This document shows, in pieces, positions 8,301-14,004 of a stretch of 14,004 nt of DNA. Numbering within the stretch: the first letter of the stretch is position 1; each line of letters starts with the position of its first letter. Both the position numbers and the translations under genes were made by a program. The notes under the pieces are model-generated. The model was not told the DNA's origin. It did no database searches and saw nothing but the letters and a program-made list of their open reading frames with translations. The stretch is from positions 1 through 14,004 of the forward strand of contig JBLNBU010000102.1 in assembly GCA_050260215.1 (NCBI GenBank). Direction: 5' to 3'. This DNA comes from JBLNBU01 sp050260215. GTDB lineage: Bacteria > Pseudomonadota > Alphaproteobacteria > Rhodospirillales > Magnetospirillaceae.

Positions 8301-11300
8301 CTGATCATGGTGTCGTTGGCGAAGGCGCCGGTGCCCTGGACGATGGACAGGTTGCCGAACGTGACGTCGTGCCCGGCAAGCAGCGGGCTGGCCCATCGCA
8401 TGAACGAGGACGAATCGAGGGTGCTGGCCTGCACGCCGACCAGCCGGGCCAGATATTCGCCGCTGGCGGTGGTGATGACCGTATCGGCCCGATAGGCGCC
8501 GGTGCCCTGGGTGATGGCAAGGTCGCTGAACAGCAGCCCGTCGGCCAGGGCGACGACGTCCTGGCCGGCGACGAAGCCGGTGACCACGTCGGCCTCGGCC
8601 AGGGTGGTGCCACCGCTGCCCACCCGCTCGATCACCGTGTCGATATGGGTGGTGTCCCCTTCGAGGTGGACAAGGTCGGCGCCCGCCCCGCCGTCGACGA
8701 CGCTGTCGTGGTACCCGGTGGTGAGGGTGTCGTCGCCGGTCCCGCCGAGGATGGTGTCGGCATAGGCGAGCGTGTCGTTGCCGGCGCCGCCGAAGATGGT
8801 GTTGCCACCCGAGATGACGTTGTCGCCGGCGGTGCCGGTGAACACGGCGTTGGAGAAGGTATAGAAGCTGTCGTCGTTGTAGCCCTGCCAGGGCGCGGTG
8901 ATGTTCTCGAAACCGACGAACTCGGTCGAGGTGGCCAGGTTGATGGCGACGTTGGCCATCCAGTCCCGCGGCAACCTGGTCAGGTCCAGCGTGTCGGTGC
9001 CGGCCCCACCGTCGATGGTGCCGCTGTGCTGGAATACCAATCCGACGATGGAGACGGTGTCGTCGCCCGAGCCAGCGTCGACGCTGTCGTTGGATCCGAA
9101 GCCGATGACGATGCTGTCGTCGCCCGACCCGGCGAAGATGGTGTTGTTGGCGATGTTGTCGATGATGTGGTCGTTGCCGGTACCGCCATAGACCACGGTG
9201 TCGCCCAGGGAATATATCCTCGGATAGACATAGGCGTCCTGGCCCGGGCTCGACAGCATGAACACCTTGCCGGTGTCCGCCGACCAGATGGCGCCGATGT
9301 CGTTGTACCAGCCCGGGTAGACGTACTCGCCGTCGCTATAGACGTTGTCGATCAGTGCGTGCGGGGACGTCGCCAGCTTGTAGGTCTTGTCCCCCAACTT
9401 CAGGAATTCGACATTGGTCAGCGTCAGCGTGCCGCCGTCGGCATGGGTCAGGCTGTAGACATAGGACCCGTTGGCGTCGAGCTGATAGGACCCGGACACG
9501 AAGTCGCGATTGGGGGCCTCGCCGGGGTTGTACGCCGGCAGCGCCACCGTGTCCTGCCCGGCGCCCCCGTCGATGGTAGCGTCGGCCAGGGCGCGATCGG
9601 TCACGTTTACGATATCGTCGCCGCCATAGGCGTTGACGACGGTGCTCCCGCCACCGACGCTGATGCTGTCGCCTTGGCCCGATCCGTTCACCGTCACGGC
9701 GGTCGTGGACAGGGATATGGTTCCCGATGCGGTCAATGATCCGTCGGACACCTGATAGGTAAAGCTGTCGGTGCCCGCCGACCGGTTCGATGGGGTATAG
9801 GTGAAGGCGCCCGTGGTCGGGTCGGTGACGACGGCTTGTCCGTGCGCGCCGTTGGCCAGGATCGAATAGGTCAGGTTGGCGCTGTCGCCATCGCTGCCGG
9901 GCAGTGCGCCCGAGACCGGGGCATTCCACGCGGTGGTATAGGACGCCGCGGCGGCCTGGGGCGACTGATTGACATGGTTCACGGTTATCGTGATCACGCC
10001 TGCCGACACCCCTCCCAGGGAATCGGATACCTGATAGGTGAACGAATCAGCGCCGTAATACTGTCCGGTCGGAGTGTAGCGAACGGTGCCGTCACCGAGA
10101 TCGGTCAACGTGCCGTGCGCCGCCGCACCGATGCCGGCGAGCGTCAGGGCGTTGTTGTCGGGATCACTCGCAGCATCCAATGGATGGATGATGACGCTGC
10201 CGCCCTGGTTGACCTGGGCGGCAGCTGTACCGGCCTGCGGAGCCGCATTATGAGTGAGCGCGATGGTCCCGTCGGAGAACGCGAGGTTCTCGACGTTGAC
10301 CAGGGTGGCGACGCTGCCCTGGACGGTCATGTCGCGGACGACCACCCCGGAACCGGTATAGCGCAGTTCGTAGTGGCTGCGCGTTCCGGAAACTTCGGCG
10401 GTGTCGGTCCCGGCACCGCCGTCCACGTAATGGGTGCCCGCCCCCAGGACGACGCGGTCGTTGCCGTCGCCGCCGAAGACGTAGCTGCTTCCGTCACCCA
10501 CCGTCATGAGGTCGTCGCCGGCACCGCCGTAGAGGCTGTCGTTGCCGCCATTGCCGATGAGCGTGTCGGTGCCGGCACCGCCCATCAGCACGTCGTTGCC
10601 CGCGTCGCCGGTCAGGGTGTCGTTGCCGGTAGACCCAGCCAGTGTGTGGTTGTCGGCGCTGACCGCGAGAACCTGATCGATCGGCGTGGATGGAGCGGTG
10701 CCGCCCGTGACGTCGCCGATATTGCCGCCGGCCTGGGCCACGGCGGTTGTCAAGGCGTTCCCGGTGTAGTTGGTGACCAGCGAGGTGGCGGCGCCGGCGG
10801 TCCCGGTCTGCGCGGCCTGGCTGATGGCGGTCGCCGCCGAACCTTGCGCCACATTGGCGATCTGCGCCACCTGGGTCAGGAAGGCGAGGCCATCGCCGCC
10901 ACTGGTGGCCGTCTGATGCATCTGGGTGTTGGCTTCGCCGATCACCTGGGCGACCGAATTGGCCACCGCCGCGACCTTGGTGATGTCGACGGCCTGGCCC
11001 TGGGCCGCAGCCGAATCGACGATCACGTCGTGGAGGGTCTGGCTCTGGGTGATGTCCTGTCCGGCCGCGACCTTGGCCGCCAACTTGGCGAAGACAGCGG
11101 CCACCGCGTCGCCCTGCGCCGCTCCGGCACCCTGGAGCACCGAGGAGGCCTGGACGACCGTATTCTGCACCATCACCGCCGCCGCCAGCACCGCCTTGGC
11201 CGTCGCCGCCGCCTGGGCGTCGCCGGACAGCGCGGCCTGTACCGGATCGAAACTGGCAAGATCGACCGACCCGGAAAGGCCCAGTCCCTGTTTTACCGCG

Positions 11301-12637
11301 GCCTCCGCCGCCTGGAGGCTCTGCGAGGGATTGCTCTCGACCAGTGACTGGACCATCGTGGTCAGTGGGGTGACCACCGACGATCCCGCCGCGGCCTTCA
11401 ACGTCCCTTGATGGGCGAGCCCGGTGGAGACGTCCGTGCCCCCGACCACGACGATCGCCCCGATCCCGTTGGTCAGCGCGAAATGGCCGGCGTCGTCCGT
11501 GGTGGTCCACACTTCCCCGGCGTCCAGCACGCCGTTGCCGTTGGCATCCGCGAACACGGTGGCGTTCTTGATGTAGCCGTCGATGACCGAACCGGCCACC
11601 GAATAGCGTTCCGCGGCGGTATGCACAGACTCGACCGCACCGGTCTGGGGATTGGTCCGGTACGAAATCATCTCGCCGACCTGGATGGGCGCATCCTTGG
11701 CCAAGGCCGTGAACAGGGCGCCCTGAGCCGAATTGGCCGGCAATTGCAGTTTGAACGTGGCCAAGTCGAGAGCGGGCGGGGGAGTTGGCTCCGTTGCCTT
11801 CGCCAGGGCCGTGATGTCGGTCGGGTGGTGATCCTGCAGCAATCCTTCCTTGCCGTTGCCCGGCTGTTCAGGACCGTGCTGGGGATCCGCGGGATGCTGG
11901 ATTTCGTTGCGGAAGGTGTCGGGCAGGCTTTGCTCGTAGTGGGGCAGCGAGTTGATCGCCTGCCCGAACTGTTGACCGAACTGGGCGGCGGTGAGGGTGA
12001 AGGGCTGCGACGGCAGGCTGGTGGAACTGCTGACCGTGACGCCCTGATACCCCTGGTTGATCACCGTGGTGCCGGCCGCGTTGGTGACCGACACCTCACC
12101 GACATGGTCGCCCCGTTCGACCATCAGGCCCAAGGCGGTCGCCCCGCTGTCGGGATCGACCTTGATCGCGACAGCGGTGCCGCGGATGCCTACGGTAGCC
12201 ACCGGAGTCTTGATGTGCACCGCTTCGGGGTGGACCTTTGCGATCGTCCCCGAAACAAAGGCGAAGGTGCCGCGCAACACCGAAAAATCCGAGATGGCGG
12301 TTGCCGTGTCCGGGGAATAGTCGTCGATGGCGGCCAGCGATCCTTCGCCCAACGAAAACGTCGTCCCGTCCCCGAGCGAGACGCCGATCCGTCCCTCCAC
12401 TCCGGTCTCGATACGCTCGTGCGGAAGGATGACGTCGCCGGGATGGGCAGCCCGCGACCGTCCGTCGGGAGCGATGATGCTGACCAGCCCGGCAACGCTT
12501 TCCACCCGGCCGCCCGCTTGCCGCGCCTCGGCCCCTTCGGCCTGGGCGAGTTGCGGCGACGGCGGGACCGCTTCTTCCCTGGCGTCCGAATTCTGCAGGC
12601 CGGCCTCATGCTGAGCCGGCAAAGCCCCGCCTTCCAT
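4841..12637 (-). CDS. giant FecR/RTX/cadherin-repeat protein, type I secretion substrate (putative adhesin)
   Basis: From the start I prefer, this protein has about 2,598 residues. In order it shows a FecR-like domain, an EF-hand-like loop and Ala-rich helical region, an RTX nonapeptide block, two cadherin-like repeats, two copies of a long RTX module, five more cadherin-like repeats and a C-terminal secretion module. It has no Sec signal peptide and I see no cysteine, both usual for type I substrates. The likely role is a calcium-stabilised surface or matrix adhesin exported by the three genes downstream; the role is inference. I chose ATG 12637 because a G-rich ribosome site (GAGCGGGGGG) precedes it and the frame upstream codes a Cys- and Arg-containing stretch unlike the rest. 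The frame stays open to ATG 12739 and ATG 12829, neither with a clear ribosome site. Gene end overlaps the ABC gene by 8 bp. Confidence 0.9.
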   Translation of the reverse strand: MEGGALPAQHEAGLQNSDAREEAVPPSPQLAQAEGAEARQAGGRVESVAGLVSIIAPDGRSRAAHPGDVILPHERIETGVEGRIGVSLGDGTTFSLGEGSLAAIDDYSPDTATAISDFSVLRGTFAFVSGTIAKVHPEAVHIKTPVATVGIRGTAVAIKVDPDSGATALGLMVERGDHVGEVSVTNAAGTTVINQGYQGVTVSSSTSLPSQPFTLTAAQFGQQFGQAINSLPHYEQSLPDTFRNEIQHPADPQHGPEQPGNGKEGLLQDHHPTDITALAKATEPTPPPALDLATFKLQLPANSAQGALFTALAKDAPIQVGEMISYRTNPQTGAVESVHTAAERYSVAGSVIDGYIKNATVFADANGNGVLDAGEVWTTTDDAGHFALTNGIGAIVVVGGTDVSTGLAHQGTLKAAAGSSVVTPLTTMVQSLVESNPSQSLQAAEAAVKQGLGLSGSVDLASFDPVQAALSGDAQAAATAKAVLAAAVMVQNTVVQASSVLQGAGAAQGDAVAAVFAKLAAKVAAGQDITQSQTLHDVIVDSAAAQGQAVDITKVAAVANSVAQVIGEANTQMHQTATSGGDGLAFLTQVAQIANVAQGSAATAISQAAQTGTAGAATSLVTNYTGNALTTAVAQAGGNIGDVTGGTAPSTPIDQVLAVSADNHTLAGSTGNDTLTGDAGNDVLMGGAGTDTLIGNGGNDSLYGGAGDDLMTVGDGSSYVFGGDGNDRVVLGAGTHYVDGGAGTDTAEVSGTRSHYELRYTGSGVVVRDMTVQGSVATLVNVENLAFSDGTIALTHNAAPQAGTAAAQVNQGGSVIIHPLDAASDPDNNALTLAGIGAAAHGTLTDLGDGTVRYTPTGQYYGADSFTYQVSDSLGGVSAGVITITVNHVNQSPQAAAASYTTAWNAPVSGALPGSDGDSANLTYSILANGAHGQAVVTDPTTGAFTYTPSNRSAGTDSFTYQVSDGSLTASGTISLSTTAVTVNGSGQGDSISVGGGSTVVNAYGGDDIVNVTDRALADATIDGGAGQDTVALPAYNPGEAPNRDFVSGSYQLDANGSYVYSLTHADGGTLTLTNVEFLKLGDKTYKLATSPHALIDNVYSDGEYVYPGWYNDIGAIWSADTGKVFMLSSPGQDAYVYPRIYSLGDTVVYGGTGNDHIIDNIANNTIFAGSGDDSIVIGFGSNDSVDAGSGDDTVSIVGLVFQHSGTIDGGAGTDTLDLTRLPRDWMANVAINLATSTEFVGFENITAPWQGYNDDSFYTFSNAVFTGTAGDNVISGGNTIFGGAGNDTLAYADTILGGTGDDTLTTGYHDSVVDGGAGADLVHLEGDTTHIDTVIERVGSGGTTLAEADVVTGFVAGQDVVALADGLLFSDLAITQGTGAYRADTVITTASGEYLARLVGVQASTLDSSSFMRWASPLLAGHDVTFGNLSIVQGTGAFANDTMISYAPTGEFLTRLVGVQADTVTQFTLLDWLTSPLAVSGSGTVSGSQLGDTITVTGTDTAVRAHGGDDTIAVGSRAWDATIDGGAGQDTVTLPAYNPGEAPARDFVSGSYQLDANGTYVYSLTHADGGTLTLTNVEFLKLGDKTYKLATSPHARIDNVYSDGEYVYPGWYNDIGAIWSADTGKVFMLSSPGQDAYVYPRIYSLGDTVVYGGAGNDHIIDNIANNTIFAGAGDDSIVIGFGSNDSVDAGSGDDTVSVVGLVFQHSGTIDGGAGTDTLDLTRLPRDWMANVAINLATSTEFVGFENIAAPWQGYNDDSFYTFSNAVFTGTAGDNAISGGNTIFGGAGNDTLAYADTILGGTGDDTITTGYHDSVVDGGAGADRIHLEGNATHIDTVFERVGSGGATLAEADVVTGFVAGQDVVALADGLLFSDLAITQGTGAYGADTIIATASGEYLARLVGVQASSLGYSTFVASQASTAGNIAPVAGAMTTVSLDEDGVSAGITLSGTASQGQTIIQYSITALPTHGTLFVDSNGNGSLDAGEAVSAGTHISATDVANGRLHYQGTALYAGFDSFRYGAIDSLGTPSINTSTVQLRITPVNHAPQVAAVTWATNENTTGSGALAATDAESDTLTYTVVDGPQHGSVTLDALHPGVFTYTPDGSYFGQDSFTYKANDGTADSATVAAVSISVTYVPNAPTASQQILTTDEGVDLIGGHLTAGNVVAGHTLAYTVDTAPSKGTLTYDQTTGAFSYHPFATVNGADAFTYHVTDLTTQLSSAQAAIAITVTPVDTAPVVSSGALVVVENTAATTYLMAMDPDGHALTYSIPDGLGPAHGTITNLDPATGHFTYTPDADYYGADQFTFRATDAAEGLYSEAGVSVYVFGTKPIAADDSVYAMEGTPLTLMSRKLAANDADPYGDLLHVSAVGNAAHGTVALDAHNNVLFTPEDGFIGTASFDYTVADSHGGQDTATVTVTVLAPTTDANGDHASGGGGLLAYGTSGNDTVSFAGGAIAGIHGNGGTDTWQFTGAGLNFSLTQANQTEFYGAVTGVSRVDLAANGNNTLVMNKFDVAGMGPGGSNALLTGTAFAGHANAVVVTGDATDHLTLGDAWTNLTPTASQEIVLAGGPGGSFSVYESSNHDALIVVDDRVHVTHA
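5370..6871 (-). other. five cadherin-like (Tandem-95 type) repeats
   Basis: Five successive beta-sandwich modules begin near NIAPVAG, NHAPQVA, PNAPTAS, DTAPVVS and TKPIAAD. Each carries a HGT or KGT turn, a YTP- or TPE-like strand and DSFTY-, DAFTY-, DQFTF- or ASFDY-like motifs. The first holds another EF-hand-like loop, DSNGNGSLDAGE, at about 6682-6718. With the two upstream repeats this makes seven. Confidence 0.82.
6921..8077 (-). repeat. long direct repeat, C-terminal copy (1,157 bp) encoding an RTX module
   Basis: This is the second copy of the 8427-9583 segment, in frame and on the same strand, separated from it by 349 bp. Protein differences seen by eye are few: for example RIHLEGNATH against LVHLEGDTTH, and NAISGG against NVISGG. 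Past 8077 the two copies still resemble each other as proteins (AHGGDDTIAV against AYGGDDIVNV) but diverge in DNA and differ by one codon in length. Confidence 0.9.
8250..8357 (-). repeat. third, diverged copy of the short QGTGA module between the long repeats
   Basis: This stretch encodes LSIVQGTGAFANDTMIS and then GEFLTRLVGVQA. It parallels LAITQGTGAYRADTVIT and GEYLARLVGVQA in the adjoining long repeat (about 8424-8531), and the same element again at about 6918-7025. So the module occurs three times, with the copy here the most diverged. It resembles the closing segment often seen after RTX blocks. Confidence 0.8.
8427..9583 (-). repeat. long direct repeat, N-terminal copy (1,157 bp) encoding an RTX module
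   Basis: This segment matches 6921-8077 at a constant offset of 1,506 bp with no indel in the parts I aligned, and most differences are single bases. It encodes DGGAGQDTV, an aromatic-rich stretch (DGEYVYPGWYND), several RTX motifs (GGTGNDHI, GSGDDSI, GGAGNDTL, GGTGDDTL) and a closing module ADVVTGFVAGQDVVALADG. Similarity stops abruptly at both ends. Confidence 0.9.
9700..10249 (-). other. two cadherin-like (Tandem-95 type) repeats
   Basis: Two modules of about 90 residues begin NAAPQAG and NQSPQAA. They carry the hallmarks HGTLTD or HGQAV, YTP, DSFTYQVSD and a final strand. These are extended beta-sandwich spacers typical of very large bacterial adhesins. Confidence 0.8.
10388..10640 (-). 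other. first RTX calcium-binding nonapeptide block
   Basis: Consecutive GGxGxDxLx-type motifs are visible: GSTGNDTLTGDAGNDVLMGG, GAGTDTLIG, GGNDSLYGG, GAGDDLM, GGDGNDRVV and DGGAGTDTAEV. These form the RTX parallel beta-roll that binds calcium once outside the cell. A NVENLAFSDGTI segment follows, the usual link after RTX blocks. Confidence 0.88.
10700..11560 (-). other. EF-hand-like loop followed by an Ala-rich helical region of the giant protein
   Basis: A calcium-loop-like motif, DANGNGVLDAGE, lies at about 11516-11551 within a short beta domain ending in TTDDAGHFAL. It is followed by roughly 210 residues rich in Ala, Gln and Val, beginning TPLTTMVQSLVE, predicted here by eye to be helical. 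I recognise the combination from other long alphaproteobacterial secreted proteins but can give no function. Confidence 0.5.
12034..12511 (-). other. FecR-like domain at the N-terminus of the giant protein
   Basis: These roughly 160 residues start with GGRVESVAGLVSI, then a GD turn in HPGDVILPHERIETG, then LGDGTTFSLGEGS, IDDY, and TPVATVGIRGTAVAI. This order of glycine turns and short beta strands is the FecR protein fold, otherwise known from periplasmic parts of FecR-type anti-sigma regulators. Here it sits on a type I substrate with no transmembrane helix before it. It may anchor or fold the N-terminus in the periplasm or at the surface; that is inference. Confidence 0.75.
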
Positions 12638-12799
12638 CGCGCCCCCCGCTCGATCGACTTTTCTTCTACAGGTGTCCGCACACCCCGCCTTTGGGCTTTG
12701 TCCGACAATTCTCTGCGTCACCGGTCCAAGCGGCGGCATCTTAAGAAGCGAGCGTGATGACAGCGTGAAAGATTTCCCGTTCAAGTCGATCCGCGGCCC

Positions 12800-12836
12800 C
12801 ACCCCATGCCTTTGTATGGGGTGCGCCATGGTGGCG
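12800..12836. promoter_or_regulatory. two adjacent inverted repeats
   Basis: CACCCCAT (12800-12807) and ATGGGGTG (12816-12823) are exact reverse complements around an 8-base loop. Immediately next to them, CGCCA (12824-12828) and TGGCG (12832-12836) pair around 3 bases. No T-run follows, so a terminator is unlikely. They may be an operator or a structured 5' leader of the operon mRNA. Confidence 0.5.
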
Positions 12837-12856
12837 GGTTCACTGTAACTGCCGGC

Positions 12857-12886
12857 TTGACAGGCGCCTTTATGCAGGTCTTACGT
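12857..12886 (+). promoter_or_regulatory. candidate promoter for the BTAD regulator
   Basis: A perfect -35 box TTGACA (12857-12862) is followed after 18 bp by TTACGT (12881-12886), a weak -10 box. The start of the regulator lies about 90 bp downstream. A strong -35 with a poor -10 would fit an activator-dependent promoter, but this is tentative. Confidence 0.3.
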
Positions 12887-12934
12887 GTTATTCATCAGAC
12901 GGGACAAATTCAACCCAAGATTTACATTGGTTGG

Positions 12935-12963
12935 TTTGTCATTTTGTTTGGGGTAACTGTCAA
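12935..12963 (-). promoter_or_regulatory. candidate promoter for the secretion operon
   Basis: On the minus strand a perfect TTGACA (12958-12963) is followed after 17 bp by GACAAA (12935-12940), which fits the -10 consensus poorly (3 of 6). It would give a leader of nearly 300 bases ahead of the ATG at 12637, crossing the paired dyads. Tentative. Confidence 0.25.
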
Positions 12964-12973
12964 GACGGGCACC

Positions 12974-14004
12974 ATGCCACTGCAACTGCATTGGGTCGGA
13001 TCCTGCGACGTCCGCGTCGCCGGCGTTTCTGTCAAAGGGTTCGCCAAGACCAAGGCGGCGGCACTGCTGGCCTATCTGTCCGTCGAGCACGACCGCGACC
13101 ATCGCCGCGAGGCGCTGGCCACCCTGCTGTGGCCGGACCACGACACCGAACTCGGCCGCCAGAACCTGCGGCAGTTGATCGCCACCATTCGCCGGGAATT
13201 GGGCTCCGTGGATACGATCCTGCGTGCCGACAGATACACCGTGCGCTTCATGACCGACGCGACGGTCGAAGTGGACGCCCACGTGTTCGAACACTCCACC
13301 GAGGATGCCGACGACCGCATCGCCTCCGCCTATCGGGGGCCGTTCCTGGCGACCCTGTCGCCCATTGCCTCGGAACAGTGGAACGAATGGCTCAACACCA
13401 AGCGGCAACGATATGAGCATCTGGCGACCGAGTCGTTGCGCCGCATCCTCGGTCGACAGATCGGGACGGGAGCCGTCGGGGCTGCAGTTGCCTCCGCCCA
13501 GCGCCTGCTGTCCATCGATCCATGGAGCGAGGATGGGCACCGCGGCCTGATGCGCGCCCTGGCGTTGTCCGGAAAGCGCAATGCCGCGCTGGCTCATTAC
13601 CACAAGTGCCGGACCATGTTGGCGGCCGAGCTGGGCATCGCCCCCGAGAGCCAGACCGTTGAGCTGTTCGAGGCAATCCGGGGCGGCCTGGTGCAGCCGG
13701 TCGCCGTCAGCGCGCCTGCCGCGGCGTTGGAGCGCCGGCAGGTCTCGGCTCTTTATGTCCAGCCGTTCGTGCCATTCGCGACCGATCCGGAAGATGAGGC
13801 GCCCCTGCCCGAGGGACTGGCGCTTCTGGTGGAGCGCCACGGCGGCAGCGTGGCGCCAGGCAGCGACGGAGGACTGCTCGCCTATTTCGCCTCGTCGGAC
13901 AATACCGCGCGACAAGCGATCGAGACCGGCATGGATGCGCTGGCGGGTTCGCCCAACCTGCGGGCGGCGGTCCACACCGGAACCGCGCTGGTCGACAAGG
14001 GACA
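12974..14004 (+). CDS. BTAD/SARP-type transcriptional regulator with a degenerate cyclase-like domain (partial, runs off right edge)
   Basis: The frame is open for 343 codons from ATG 12974 to the window edge with no stop. Residues 1-95 look like the OmpR-type winged helix of SARP/BTAD regulators: KGFAKTKAAALLAYLSV, then LATLLWPD, then GRQNLRQLIATIRREL, then ILRADRYTVRF. Residues 97-240 are a bacterial transcriptional activator domain of helical repeats, with YRGPFLATL, LLSIDPWSEDGHRGLMRALA, AALAHYHKCRTMLAAELGIAP and ESQTVELFEAIR. From Glu253 a class III nucleotidyl cyclase-like segment follows: ERRQVSALY, LVERHGGSVAP, GGLLAYF and LRAAVHTG. The first metal-binding Asp aligns with Gln263 and the GDG aspartate is lost or shifted (SDGG, 297-300), so it is probably a sensor or scaffold, not an active cyclase. 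No good upstream ATG exists in frame. The ribosome site is weak (GACGGG). Divergence from the operon suggests it controls it; that is inference. Confidence 0.85.
   Translation, partial: MPLQLHWVGSCDVRVAGVSVKGFAKTKAAALLAYLSVEHDRDHRREALATLLWPDHDTELGRQNLRQLIATIRRELGSVDTILRADRYTVRFMTDATVEVDAHVFEHSTEDADDRIASAYRGPFLATLSPIASEQWNEWLNTKRQRYEHLATESLRRILGRQIGTGAVGAAVASAQRLLSIDPWSEDGHRGLMRALALSGKRNAALAHYHKCRTMLAAELGIAPESQTVELFEAIRGGLVQPVAVSAPAAALERRQVSALYVQPFVPFATDPEDEAPLPEGLALLVERHGGSVAPGSDGGLLAYFASSDNTARQAIETGMDALAGSPNLRAAVHTGTALVDKG

Larger units (their letters stand above)
12638..12973. promoter_or_regulatory. divergent intergenic control region between the secretion operon and the regulator
   Basis: This 336-bp stretch carries no gene I can support, though the giant protein's frame stays open to ATG 12829. 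It is richer in A and T at about 12880-12960 than its surroundings. It contains paired dyads at 12800-12836, a spaced 8-bp inverted repeat at 12856-12964 and TTGACA boxes facing both ways. It should hold the promoters of both transcription units. Confidence 0.6.

Noticed and set aside
6921..9583. Mobile element or CRISPR array as explanation for the repeats
   Set aside because: The repeats are two long in-frame coding copies of RTX modules with no terminal inverted repeats, transposase or short spaced repeats.
4700..9739. Very long open frame on the plus strand, antisense to the giant gene (over 1,600 codons)
   Set aside because: It consists of Gly/Val/Asp/Arg-rich low-complexity sequence with no recognisable domain and mirrors the codon pattern of the GC-rich repeat gene on the other strand, which has clear domains and operon context.
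12881..13975. Minus-strand open frame antisense to the regulator (364 codons)
   Set aside because: The plus strand encodes coherent winged-helix, BTAD and cyclase-like motifs across the same region; the antisense product has no recognisable motif.

Overview
This window looks like chromosomal DNA from a GC-rich alphaproteobacterium. The base composition, the codon use and the style of the giant secreted protein suggest Rhodospirillales, perhaps a Magnetospirillum- or Azospirillum-like organism. That placement is inference from composition and protein style, not a database match.

Most of the window (about 444-12637, minus strand) is one type I secretion locus of four genes. In transcription order they are a giant secreted repeat protein (about 2,600 residues), an ABC transporter, an HlyD-type membrane fusion protein and a TolC-type outer membrane protein. 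The genes overlap or nearly touch (8-bp overlap, ATGA overlap, 11-bp gap), so they are very probably one operon encoding a cargo with its own export channel. The cargo has an N-terminal FecR-like domain, an Ala-rich helical region preceded by an EF-hand-like loop, an RTX block, two cadherin-like repeats, a nearly duplicated RTX module, five more cadherin-like repeats and a C-terminal type I secretion module. It resembles a large calcium-binding surface adhesin.

On the right, from 12974 to the window edge, a plus-strand gene diverges from the operon. It encodes a BTAD/SARP-type regulator fused to a class III cyclase-like domain whose metal-binding aspartates look lost. It continues beyond the window. 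The 336-bp divergent intergenic region holds two adjacent dyads, a well separated exact 8-bp inverted repeat containing TTGACA on each strand, and an AT-rich stretch. It is the likely control region for both directions.

On the left, 362-1 on the minus strand is the start of a gene with a clear Cas3-type HD nuclease domain, cut by the window edge. It has its own plausible Shine-Dalgarno sequence, a possible promoter and a 9-bp dyad just upstream. A type I CRISPR-Cas locus therefore probably lies to the left, but no CRISPR array is visible here. No tRNA, rRNA, insertion sequence or convincing intrinsic terminator was found.
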